Origin: Bacteroidales bacterium
GTDB taxonomy: Bacteria > Bacteroidota > Bacteroidia > Bacteroidales > UBA932
NCBI GenBank assembly: GCA_004555145.1
Contig: SFJB01000029.1
Location: forward strand, 1-14,801
Length of the DNA: 14,801 nt
Direction of reading: 5' to 3'
Shown: positions 8,895-14,801 of the stretch, piece by piece
Layout: each line of letters opens with the position of its first letter
Position numbering within the stretch: the first letter of the stretch is position 1
The notes under the pieces: generated by a model
Told to the model about the DNA's origin: nothing
The model's input: the letters and a program-made list of their open reading frames with translations, nothing else
Databases searched by the model: none
Position numbers and translations under genes: made by a program

Positions 8895-10540
8895 GCGGAA
8901 CTGCATATTCAATACTGCTCTTTGCCATAGTCATTACGGCTGGACTCTGCCTGGCAAAGCTCAATTTCAAGGGTATTACCATCGGTTCCACCTGGATACT
9001 CTTCGTGGGCATAGTTATGGGCCACTTCGGCTTCCTTCCCAATGCCAGGGTCCTGGCTTTCATGAAGGATTTCGGACTTATTCTTTTCGTTTATTCGATA
9101 GGTCTGCAGGTAGGCCCGGGTTTCTTCTCCTCATTCAAGAACGGGGGAGTGAAACTGAATCTCCTTGCAGTGGGTCTGGTGCTGATGGCTGCGATCACCG
9201 CCTTCGTGATTCATCTTGTGAGCGGCGAGAGTCTTCAGACTATGGTGGGAGTGATGTCCGGTGCGGTCACCAATACCCCGGGACTGGGTGCTGCGCAGCA
9301 GACTCTGATAGACGTGAAAGGCTCGGGATCTGAGACTTCCGTGCTCGCATCGGCTTATGCCGTAGCCTATCCTATAGGTGTGCTGGGTGTGCTTGCCCTG
9401 ATGATACTGCTCAAGGCAGTGTTCAAGGTTGACCTGGAAAGGGAGGCTGAGCAGATTGAGGCTCAGAGTTCCACTGCAGACGGTGCCAGACGTATGCACT
9501 GCGCAGTCAGCAATCCTGCAATTGTGGGCAAGCGCATTGCCGACGTACTGGATGAGGAGCTCAAGAACGAGATGGTGATATCCCGCATTATGAGGGGAGG
9601 GGAGGAGTTCGTGCCCAATCAGGACACTGTGCTCAAGGAAGGAGACAAGGTGCTGATTGTCACCACCCAGAAGTGCGTGGACAGAATCCGTATAGTGTTC
9701 GGCGCTGAAGTGCCTATGCATCTTGACGACTGGATAAAGGGCAGGAAGGGTGCGCCTCAGCTCATAAGGCTGGGCATTACCAAGACTGACCTCACGGGCA
9801 AGAAGCTGGGAGATATCCTTTTCAAGCTGCAGTATTCGGTGAGCGTGACCAGAGTGGTCCGTTCCGGTGTGGAGCTTGTGGCTTCTCCTGAACTTCGCGT
9901 GCAGGTGGGTGACTATCTGCAGGTAGTCGGCGACAAGGAAGGTATAGACGCAATTGCGAAGCTGGTCGGCAACAAGGCCTCAGCCCTGGACAAGCCGAAT
10001 CTGCTCCCTATCTTCCTTGGAATTGCCATAGGTGTGGTGTTCGGCTGCATCCCTATCAGCCTGCCGGGTATCCCTCAGCCAATCAAACTGGGACTTGCCG
10101 GCGGTCCGCTGATAATCGCAATTCTCATCAGCTGTTTCGGTCCCCGTGCGCACATCACCACCTATACAACCCAGAGTGCCAATATGATGATACGTGAGAT
10201 CGGCATCTCCTTCTTCCTCGCCGCTGTGGGACTCGGAGCCGGCAAGACCTTTGTCTCCTCCCTGATGGCAGGAGGATGGTGGTGGATACTTTACGGTGCC
10301 ATCATTACCATAGTTCCTGTGCTGGTGATTTCCCTGCTTGCGCGCTATGTCTTCAAGCTGAATTTCTACCAGATTTGCGGTCTCATTGCCGGTGGCACGA
10401 CCAATCCACCTGTCCTGGCTTTTGCCCAGAACGCCTACGGCAGCAAGTATGTTTCCGTGAACTATGCGACTGTTTATCCGCTCTCGATGTTTATGCGGGT
10501 GCTGGTAGCGCAGGTGATGATACTCCTGGCAGTAGCCTAG
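8888..10540 (+). CDS. AspT/YidE-type transporter with two TrkA-C domains
   Basis: A 550-residue inner-membrane protein with the duplicated architecture of the aspartate:alanine exchanger (AAEx) family. The first membrane half spans residues 5-178, two cytosolic RCK/TrkA-C domains lie at about 205-272 and 290-362, and the second membrane half spans 370-550. The duplication is visible as paired motifs: SGAVTNTPGLGAA (124-136) with AGGTTNPPVLAFA (501-513), and YAVAYPIGVLGVL (157-169) with YATVYPLSMFMRVL (526-539). AspT exchanges aspartate for alanine, but most family members, including E. coli YidE and YbjL, have less certain substrates, so none is assigned. The ATG at 8888 lies inside the last codons of the M49-like gene (7-base overlap), which implies translational coupling and no promoter of its own. 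The TrkA-C domains suggest ligand control of transport. Confidence 0.92.
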   Translation: MVSGTAYSILLFAIVITAGLCLAKLNFKGITIGSTWILFVGIVMGHFGFLPNARVLAFMKDFGLILFVYSIGLQVGPGFFSSFKNGGVKLNLLAVGLVLMAAITAFVIHLVSGESLQTMVGVMSGAVTNTPGLGAAQQTLIDVKGSGSETSVLASAYAVAYPIGVLGVLALMILLKAVFKVDLEREAEQIEAQSSTADGARRMHCAVSNPAIVGKRIADVLDEELKNEMVISRIMRGGEEFVPNQDTVLKEGDKVLIVTTQKCVDRIRIVFGAEVPMHLDDWIKGRKGAPQLIRLGITKTDLTGKKLGDILFKLQYSVSVTRVVRSGVELVASPELRVQVGDYLQVVGDKEGIDAIAKLVGNKASALDKPNLLPIFLGIAIGVVFGCIPISLPGIPQPIKLGLAGGPLIIAILISCFGPRAHITTYTTQSANMMIREIGISFFLAAVGLGAGKTFVSSLMAGGWWWILYGAIITIVPVLVISLLARYVFKLNFYQICGLIAGGTTNPPVLAFAQNAYGSKYVSVNYATVYPLSMFMRVLVAQVMILLAVA

Positions 10541-10644
10541 AAGGACGTTTCGCTGCCGCTCTCGTCAAATTCAAGATCGAAGTCAGAGATGAGCTGCTCA
10601 ATCTCCACTGAGCTTTCAAGCCATATTTTGATTTCCTTACTCAT
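10537..10644 (-). CDS. Possible small acidic protein, 35 residues
   Basis: An unrecognised small frame: ATG at 10644, stop TAG at 10539-10537, 35 residues, starting MSKEIKIWLES and ending SGSETSF. It is acidic (about ten Glu and Asp against three Lys), with an amphipathic helical look in the first 25 residues, and has no signal peptide, Cys or His. A perfect -7 element (TAACTTTG) lies 47 bases upstream with no other gene on that strand to serve, which is the main support. Its stop overlaps the last bases of the convergent transporter gene by four bases, and it sits on the antisense strand of the transporter mRNA 3' region. Chance is a real alternative for a frame this short; conservation across relatives would decide. 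Confidence 0.45.
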   Translation of the reverse strand: MSKEIKIWLESSVEIEQLISDFDLEFDESGSETSF

Positions 10645-10690
10645 AATACCTGTAATTTAGTCAACAACACTTGTGCTTCATTTACGGGTA

Positions 10691-10698
10691 CAAAGTTA
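10691..10698 (-). promoter_or_regulatory. -7 promoter element upstream of the 35-residue gene
   Basis: On the - strand this reads TAACTTTG, a perfect TAnnTTTG match, and predicts a leader of about 40 bases before the ATG at 10644. A TTGACA hexamer lies upstream (10715-10710 on this strand), but it is only 11 bases from the -7 element, closer than the usual Bacteroidetes spacing, so a proper -33 box is not established. Confidence 0.45.
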
Positions 10699-10721
10699 AG
10701 GCTCAAAATTGTCAACTTTTG

Positions 10722-10760
10722 ACACAGGAAAAATAATTTGATTTTTCCTGTGTTTTTTTT
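10722..10760 (+). terminator. Strong rho-independent terminator of the M49-like/transporter operon
   Basis: A perfect 13-bp stem, ACACAGGAAAAAT (10722-10734) against ATTTTTCCTGTGT (10741-10753), encloses a 6-base loop and is followed by seven T residues (10754-10760). The T tract is on the + strand, so it terminates transcription arriving from the transporter gene, 182 bases after its stop. Read from the other side there is no T tract after the stem, so it is a weaker terminator for the metallo-hydrolase gene that ends at 10775. Confidence 0.85.
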
Positions 10761-10774
10761 CTGTCCTGCTCCTA

Positions 10775-11632
10775 TCAGCCGATTACCAGACCGTCATAGG
10801 CAGGGTGGACGTGGGCAGGGAGCTCTCGCGCAAATTCTTCGTATTTGGGAAGGAGGTGGGAGATGTGTGTGATATAGGATTCGCGGGCACCGACGCGCTC
10901 GAAGAACTGAAGGCACTGCTCGAGGGAAGGGTGGGAACGGTGCTCTCCTATCTTCACGCAGCCCAGGGTGATGTATTCCACACCCTTGAGCTTTTCGTAA
11001 TCCTCCTCGTCAATATGCTTTATGTCAGTGAGATAGGCAATGTTCCCGAAGCGGTATCCAAGGACGCTGAGTTCGTTTCCGCTAAGATGCCAGCCCTGGA
11101 TGGGGACTATTGTAGCCACTGCATCTGCGGCAGATTCCGGGGCATAGTGCCTGTAGCCGAAGCCTTTTTCCCAGATGAGTACCTCTTCGTTGGCATTGGA
11201 ATGTACCTGGAAGGGAGTCTTTCCGTCAATGGTGTGGACCCTCCATTCGGGGGAGCCGGGATACTTCTGTTCCGCAAAGGCATAACTGTATTCCTTCTTC
11301 AGGGACTCCACCACATACTGCTGGCAATAGATGTTTACGGGATGCCTTTCCACCAGATTGAAGGCCCTGATGTCGTCAAGGCCTCCGGTATGGTCCTTAT
11401 GGTTGTGGGTGAGCAGAATGGCGTCAAGATGCCTGACTCCCTGCCTGAGCATCTGATAACGGAAATCCGGGCCTGCATCCACGAGTATGGTGAGTCCGCA
11501 ATATTCGACGAGGACGGAAGACCTCAGACGTTTGTCCCTAGGGTCAGTGGAACTGCAGACCGGGCAGTCGCAGCCTATCATAGGCACGCCTTGAGAAGTA
11601 CCGGTGCCAAGAAAAGTCAATTTCGCTTTCAT
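10775..11632 (-). CDS. PhnP-like metallo-beta-lactamase-fold hydrolase
   Basis: A 285-residue cytoplasmic metallohydrolase of the PhnP/RNase Z-like branch. The core motif is THNHKDHTGG with His76, His78, Asp80 and His81, and further likely metal ligands are His182, Asp203 (AYLTD) and His256/His259 (THISH). An added zinc knuckle, Cys21-x-Cys23-x2-Cys26, directly follows the first beta strand, as in E. coli PhnP, a phosphoribosyl cyclic phosphodiesterase. The C-terminal VHPAYDGLVI is also typical of this group. No other phosphonate (phn) gene is nearby, so the PhnP reaction should not be assumed; related proteins act on other cyclic or phosphodiester substrates. It is the last gene of the probable lysR-recQ-hydrolase operon, 25 bases after recQ, but a -7-like element lies in that gap. 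Start ATG at 11632 fits the family N-terminus (LTFLGTGTSQG). Confidence 0.9.
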   Translation of the reverse strand: MKAKLTFLGTGTSQGVPMIGCDCPVCSSTDPRDKRLRSSVLVEYCGLTILVDAGPDFRYQMLRQGVRHLDAILLTHNHKDHTGGLDDIRAFNLVERHPVNIYCQQYVVESLKKEYSYAFAEQKYPGSPEWRVHTIDGKTPFQVHSNANEEVLIWEKGFGYRHYAPESAADAVATIVPIQGWHLSGNELSVLGYRFGNIAYLTDIKHIDEEDYEKLKGVEYITLGCVKIGEHRSHPSLEQCLQFFERVGARESYITHISHLLPKYEEFARELPAHVHPAYDGLVIG

Positions 11633-11639
11633 CGGAGGG

Positions 11640-11647
11640 CAAAGATA
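11640..11647 (-). promoter_or_regulatory. Possible internal -7 element before the PhnP-like gene
   Basis: Read on the - strand this is TATCTTTG, a perfect TAnnTTTG match in the 25-base gap after recQ. Only seven bases separate it from the ATG at 11632, so a transcript from it would be leaderless or nearly so. No TTTG -33 box is seen at 19-21 bases. It may be chance. Confidence 0.3.
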
Positions 11648-11657
11648 CGCAAAATAT

Positions 11658-13448
11658 CTATGCGTTGTCCATCAATTTTCTGTATCGTTCGAGCTTTAGC
11701 GCATTGTCGGATTTGCCGGAATCGCCACGGCAGATGTCGCACTGTCCGCAATCGCAGCTTTCCTCCTGCCCGAAATAGCGGAGCAGGTGGCGCGAGCGGC
11801 ATTCGTTGGTCTCGGAGGCGTACTCAATTATGGCTTCGGAACGTTGTATGTAGTTGTCTCTCAAGAATTTGTATTTATCGAGCCGCAGGTCCAGGTTGCC
11901 CGGCATCAAGCGGGAATGATGGAGCAGGATGACGCTGTCGTGCGAGGCCGGAACGTATTTGATCAGGTGGAGCACGGAAAGCGAATAGAGCAGTTCGCGC
12001 AGGGCTGGGATCTGCAGCCCGCATTTCGAGGCAAGGTACTGCTCGTCAACCGGGACGGTGTACGAGAATATGCCCGGGTAACGGCGCATCAGCTGCTCGA
12101 GCAGGTTCTCCAGACGCGTATCGTTGAACTTGTAATCGTAGAGCAACTTGCGGTCGATGATTATCTTTACGCGCGTGGGAATGTCCACGTCTTCGCTGTA
12201 ACTGAGGTGGTCGGACATCTCAAGGTACTTGAGAGCGTAGAATACCTCGCTTTGCTTGAGCGAGTAGTGCCTGGAAAAGGCGTCAACGTCGAACTTGAGC
12301 TGGAGCCCGGCACCTTGTTCGTAGGCTATCCCGCTGAATATGTGAATCTTCTGATATATGTCCTCAATATACGAGGGGTCCGGGAATGACAGGCGTTGGA
12401 GCTGCTTGATGCGGTTTACATCGGAAGCGTTCCAAACAAGCACCGCCCAGGACCGGAGTCCGTCCCTGCCGGCGCGACCCGCTTCCTGGAAGTAGGACTC
12501 GGGACTGTCCGGGAGACTCAGGTGCACTACGAAGCGCACGTCCGGCTTGTCTATGCCCATACCGAAGGCATTGGTGCAGACCATCACCCTGATTTCGCCC
12601 CGTTTCCACGCTTCCTGGCGCTCGCTGCGCATTGCGGAACTCAGACCGGCGTGATAGAAGGATGCGCTTATGCCATTGGCTGTCAGGAAAGAGGCTATTT
12701 CTTCGCATTTGCTGCGGCTGCGCATATACACGATGCCTGAACCAGGCACTGACCTGCACACGGATAGCAGACGGCCGCTCTTGTCTTCGCACTTGCGGAC
12801 TATGTAACTCAGGTTGGGACGCTCAAATCCGCTGCGCAGGAGCACGAATTTCTCCTTTTTCCGCGCCCTCTCGTTTTCCGTACCCTCGGGAACCAGTTTG
12901 TCGATGATGTCTTCCGCTACGCGCGGGGTTGCGGTGGCGGTGAGTGCGATGAGGGGAGCGTCCACAAGCTTGCGCAGCTCCGATATCCGGAGGTAATCCG
13001 GCCGGAAATCATAGCCCCATTGCGAGATGCAGTGAGCCTCATCCACTACTATATAATTGATATTCAAGATGTCGAGGTAGGAACGGAAGAGCTGGGTGGA
13101 AAGGCGTTCGGGGGAGATGTAAAGGAACTTGAAATCCCCGTATGCGGCATTGTTCAGGGCAAGGTCGATTTCGCGCCGGGGCATACCCGCATATACGGCA
13201 AGTGCCTTGATCCCCCGGCTTTCAAGGTTCTGGACCTGGTCTTTCATCAAGGCTACGAGGGGAGTGATAACCAGGGCTAAACCTTCTTTCATCATGGAAG
13301 GAACCTGGAAGCATACGGATTTGCCTCCTCCGGTGGGGAGTATCGCGAGCACGTCCCTGCCTTCAAGAGCGGCTGAGATGATTTCTTCCTGCATAGGGCG
13401 GAATGAATCATAGCCCCAGTATTGCTTCAAGGTTTCCGTTGCTGTCAT
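11658..13448 (-). CDS. recQ: RecQ-family ATP-dependent DNA helicase, short form
   Basis: A 596-residue 3'-5' superfamily 2 DNA helicase for repair and recombination. Motifs in order: motif 0 with YDSFRPMQEEII (13-24), Walker A TGGGKS (39-44), DEAHCISQWGYDFRP (136-150, DEAH box plus RecQ aromatic loop), TATATP, FERPNLSY, and FQEAGRAGRDG (motif VI). Beyond the helicase core comes a long region of about 200 residues with winged-helix character. The zinc cysteines sit only at the extreme C-terminus (Cys550, then Cys565, 567, 570 and 573 in ESCDCGQCDIC), and no HRDC domain follows. This arrangement differs from E. coli RecQ, where the zinc module directly follows the helicase core; I recall it from short Bacteroidetes RecQ proteins. 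The ATG at 13448 is chosen because TATETLKQYWGYDSF matches RecQ N-termini; a longer frame from 13475 would overlap the lysR end by 23 bases. It lies four bases downstream of lysR. Confidence 0.95.
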   Translation of the reverse strand: MTATETLKQYWGYDSFRPMQEEIISAALEGRDVLAILPTGGGKSVCFQVPSMMKEGLALVITPLVALMKDQVQNLESRGIKALAVYAGMPRREIDLALNNAAYGDFKFLYISPERLSTQLFRSYLDILNINYIVVDEAHCISQWGYDFRPDYLRISELRKLVDAPLIALTATATPRVAEDIIDKLVPEGTENERARKKEKFVLLRSGFERPNLSYIVRKCEDKSGRLLSVCRSVPGSGIVYMRSRSKCEEIASFLTANGISASFYHAGLSSAMRSERQEAWKRGEIRVMVCTNAFGMGIDKPDVRFVVHLSLPDSPESYFQEAGRAGRDGLRSWAVLVWNASDVNRIKQLQRLSFPDPSYIEDIYQKIHIFSGIAYEQGAGLQLKFDVDAFSRHYSLKQSEVFYALKYLEMSDHLSYSEDVDIPTRVKIIIDRKLLYDYKFNDTRLENLLEQLMRRYPGIFSYTVPVDEQYLASKCGLQIPALRELLYSLSVLHLIKYVPASHDSVILLHHSRLMPGNLDLRLDKYKFLRDNYIQRSEAIIEYASETNECRSRHLLRYFGQEESCDCGQCDICRGDSGKSDNALKLERYRKLMDNA

Positions 13449-13452
13449 AATC

Positions 13453-14352
13453 CTACCATCTGTTGTTATGGGCACTTACTTCGCTGGATTCGCTGAGCAT
13501 CCTCAGAAATACCTCGGCTGACTTTTTGCGGTAGGCCTTTTTAAGCAGATGTATGCAACCCATCATCTTGTTTTGCGCTATATCCAGAGGAACTGCCTTC
13601 AACAGTGGTCTGTGGTATAGGGTGGAAGCGGAGAGCAGGGAGATGTTCTGACCCTCCTGCACTATGTCGAGAAGGAGGTTGACGTCGTCGAGCTCAACTC
13701 TGACGTTCAGAGGCGTCAGTCTCAGTTCGACAAGCTGTTCCAGGGCGTTCCTTGCCTGGAGACCTTTGGCTGGCATCACCATTCCCTGCGTTTCTATGTC
13801 CTTGAGTGTCAATGATTCCCTCTTGGCAAGAGGGTGGTCGTTGCGCATTATGACAGAGAGCCTGTCATCAAAGAGCACGTGAGACTCTATTTCTTCAAAT
13901 TCGTCCAGTGGCTTGAAGGCTAGCACGAAATCCACTTCCCTTTTGCGCAGCATCTCCATAAGTTCGTTCATGGAGCGGCTGTGTATGGTAAGCTTTACTC
14001 CCGGATAGTCGGCCAGGAAGTTGCGCAGGGTCTCCTTGAGTATAGGGCAGAAAGAGAAGGTGGTGCCAATGATCAGTTCCCCGCCGAGCATGGCCTTCAG
14101 ATCGCTGATCTGATTCTTGCAGTCGCGGGCGGCGAGCAAGGTCTTTTCTGCAAGTGGCAACAGGCGAGCCCCGCCTTCCGTGAGCCTGACCGAATGGGAG
14201 TCCCTTTGGAAAAGCTGGGTTCCGAGTTCGTCCTCGAGAGTCTTGATCTGTTGGGAAAGCGTGCTCTGGGTGACAAAGAGCAAGCGCGCAGCCTCTGAAA
14301 AATTCAGGGTCTGCGCCACCTTGACGAAATAATTCAATTGTCTCAGCTCCAT
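13453..14352 (-). CDS. LysR-type transcriptional regulator
   Basis: A 299-residue regulator starting MELRQLNYFVKVAQTLNFS. The N-terminal winged helix-turn-helix (residues about 1-60, AARLLFVTQSTLSQQIKTLE then LGTQLFQRDSHSVRLTEGG) binds DNA. The linker helix follows, and a periplasmic-binding-protein-like effector domain spans about 90-295 (GELIIGTTFSFCPIL, VDFVLAF, VMPAKGLQARNALEQL). The OxyR redox Cys pair is absent: the only Cys residues are in RDCKNQ, FSFCPI and MMGCIH, so the effector is unknown. The frame could extend upstream to 14457, but that extension overlaps the upstream gene and does not look like a LysR N-terminus; the ATG at 14352 is the family start and is preceded by a good promoter. 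LysR regulators often face their target divergently; this one instead precedes recQ on the same strand with a four-base gap. Confidence 0.94.
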   Translation of the reverse strand: MELRQLNYFVKVAQTLNFSEAARLLFVTQSTLSQQIKTLEDELGTQLFQRDSHSVRLTEGGARLLPLAEKTLLAARDCKNQISDLKAMLGGELIIGTTFSFCPILKETLRNFLADYPGVKLTIHSRSMNELMEMLRKREVDFVLAFKPLDEFEEIESHVLFDDRLSVIMRNDHPLAKRESLTLKDIETQGMVMPAKGLQARNALEQLVELRLTPLNVRVELDDVNLLLDIVQEGQNISLLSASTLYHRPLLKAVPLDIAQNKMMGCIHLLKKAYRKKSAEVFLRMLSESSEVSAHNNRW

Positions 14353-14373
14353 TGCAGTTTTATTATGGAGCAA

Positions 14374-14405
14374 TAAAGATAGCAAAAAGCTTGGTTGACG
14401 GCAAA
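14374..14405 (-). promoter_or_regulatory. Bacteroidetes-type promoter of the lysR-recQ-hydrolase operon
   Basis: On the - strand a TTTG (14405-14402) lies 20 bases upstream of TATCTTTA (14381-14374). This matches TTTG-N19-21-TAnnTTTG with one mismatch in the -7 box. It predicts a short leader of roughly 15 bases before the ATG at 14352. It is the only promoter in the window with both boxes at the right spacing. Confidence 0.5.
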
Positions 14406-14425
14406 AAAAACTGCTAAAGCGGTTT
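14403..14425 (-). terminator. Weak possible terminator at the end of the unrecognised gene
   Basis: On the - strand AAAC-C-GC-TTTA-GC-A-GTTT can fold into a short interrupted hairpin that runs into eight T residues (14410-14403). It overlaps the stop codon of the upstream gene. The stem is short with one mismatch, so function is doubtful; the T tract also provides the TTTG of the lysR promoter. Confidence 0.3.
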
Positions 14426-14801
14426 GGATTCCAGTGTTGAGGTCTCCAGAATTTCATCGGCCTTGACCACCTTGTTGATAATGATGCGGTCCTTTTCAGT
14501 CTTTCCGTCTCCGTCCTGGACTTTGTAAACGATGTCGTAAGTGCCTTCCGGGAGCTGAATGGGTATTACTTCATCTTTTCTGTAAGCCTTTGTGTCAGAA
14601 TAGTATGGAGCCTTGCCAGGAGCATATTCTCCGCTTCTGTAAACCTTCAGATTTGTGAGATAATAATTGTCGGACATAGCGGCAAAGCTGAGCCTTATAT
14701 CGCCTGCCGGGATCCTGTTCATTGCAGGCATATTACCTTCTAGAATAAGGTCTTTGTGGTCGTAGGTGGCCCAACCCTTGAAGACGGCGTGACCCTGATT
14801 C
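14414..14801 (-). CDS. C-terminal part of an unrecognised protein, cut by window edge
   Basis: I do not recognise this gene. The frame is open from the window end to the stop TAG at 14416-14414, giving about 129 visible residues; the internal ATG at 14731 is not the start because the frame continues upstream (GHAVFKGWATYDHKD before it). The visible part has alternating hydrophobic strands, such as DIRLSFAAMSDNYYLTNLKV and EGTYDIVYKVQDGDG, rich in Tyr, Asp and Gly, which suggests a beta-sandwich or Ig-like fold as in many Bacteroidetes surface proteins. There are no Cys, no membrane segment and no C-terminal sorting domain that I can identify. It ends in a charged tail (KADEILETSTLESKPL). It is 61 bases upstream of lysR, which has its own promoter, so the two are probably separate transcription units. 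Confidence 0.75.
   Translation of the reverse strand, partial: NQGHAVFKGWATYDHKDLILEGNMPAMNRIPAGDIRLSFAAMSDNYYLTNLKVYRSGEYAPGKAPYYSDTKAYRKDEVIPIQLPEGTYDIVYKVQDGDGKTEKDRIIINKVVKADEILETSTLESKPL

Noticed and set aside
10805..11932. A 375-residue + strand frame opposite the PhnP-like gene and the recQ end
   Set aside because: It crosses two well-supported - strand genes and has no motif; the opposite frame carries the full metal-binding pattern.
13449..13475. A nine-residue extension of RecQ
   Set aside because: It overlaps the lysR 3' end by 23 bases, and the RecQ-like N-terminus begins at the internal ATG at 13448.
14353..14457. A 35-residue N-terminal extension of the LysR regulator
   Set aside because: It overlaps the end of the upstream gene and contains the promoter; LysR proteins normally begin with the MELRQL-type sequence found at 14352.
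1..14801. Search by eye for CRISPR arrays, insertion sequences, tRNA genes, toxin-antitoxin pairs and phage genes
   Set aside because: No regular direct repeats, transposase motifs, terminal inverted repeats or tRNA-like folds were noticed; nearly all sequence is explained by ordinary genes.

Overview
This window looks like ordinary chromosomal DNA from a member of the Bacteroidetes, most likely Bacteroidales. Three things suggest this. Several gene starts are preceded by the TAnnTTTG -7 element used by the Bacteroidetes housekeeping sigma factor, and Shine-Dalgarno sequences are not obvious. The protein types (tricorn-like S41 protease with a PDZ domain, pentapeptide-type M49 lipoprotein, short RecQ) are familiar from that phylum. 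The DNA is moderately GC-rich and densely coded. I see no insertion sequence, CRISPR array, tRNA, rRNA or phage gene. Species cannot be named from the sequence alone.

Layout. Bases 1-3862 (+) hold the 3' five-sixths of gltB, the large subunit of glutamate synthase. It runs head-on, stop codon against stop codon, into a large secreted tricorn-type protease (7108-3863, -). A divergent promoter region of about 185 bp separates the protease from a two-gene + strand operon. The first gene of that operon is a lipoprotein of peptidase family M49 (dipeptidyl peptidase III-like, 7293-8894). The second is an AspT/YidE-type membrane transporter (8888-10540) whose start codon overlaps the end of the lipoprotein gene. 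A strong rho-independent terminator at 10722-10760 closes the operon. Between the transporter and the terminator, on the - strand, lies a possible 35-residue gene (10644-10537) with its own -7 element.

The right part is all on the - strand and reads right to left: the 3' end of an unrecognised protein that runs off the window (14801-14414), then lysR-type regulator (14352-13453), recQ (13448-11658) and a PhnP-like metallo-beta-lactamase-fold hydrolase (11632-10775). The last three are separated by 4 and 25 bases and are probably co-transcribed from a promoter just upstream of the regulator.

How the genes work together. GltB makes glutamate from glutamine and 2-oxoglutarate in the cytoplasm. 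The tricorn-like protease and the M49-like lipoprotein are both exported and belong to peptide-degrading families. The transporter belongs to a family whose founding member exchanges amino acids. A peptide or amino-acid theme is therefore reasonable but is inference only. The most notable observation is that the M49-like protein has lost the first zinc-binding histidine of its HEXXH motif (REVAH instead) and other conserved active-site residues, while the frame stays intact. It looks like a maintained pseudo-peptidase, translationally coupled to a transporter. I do not see a multi-gene defence or mobile system in this window.
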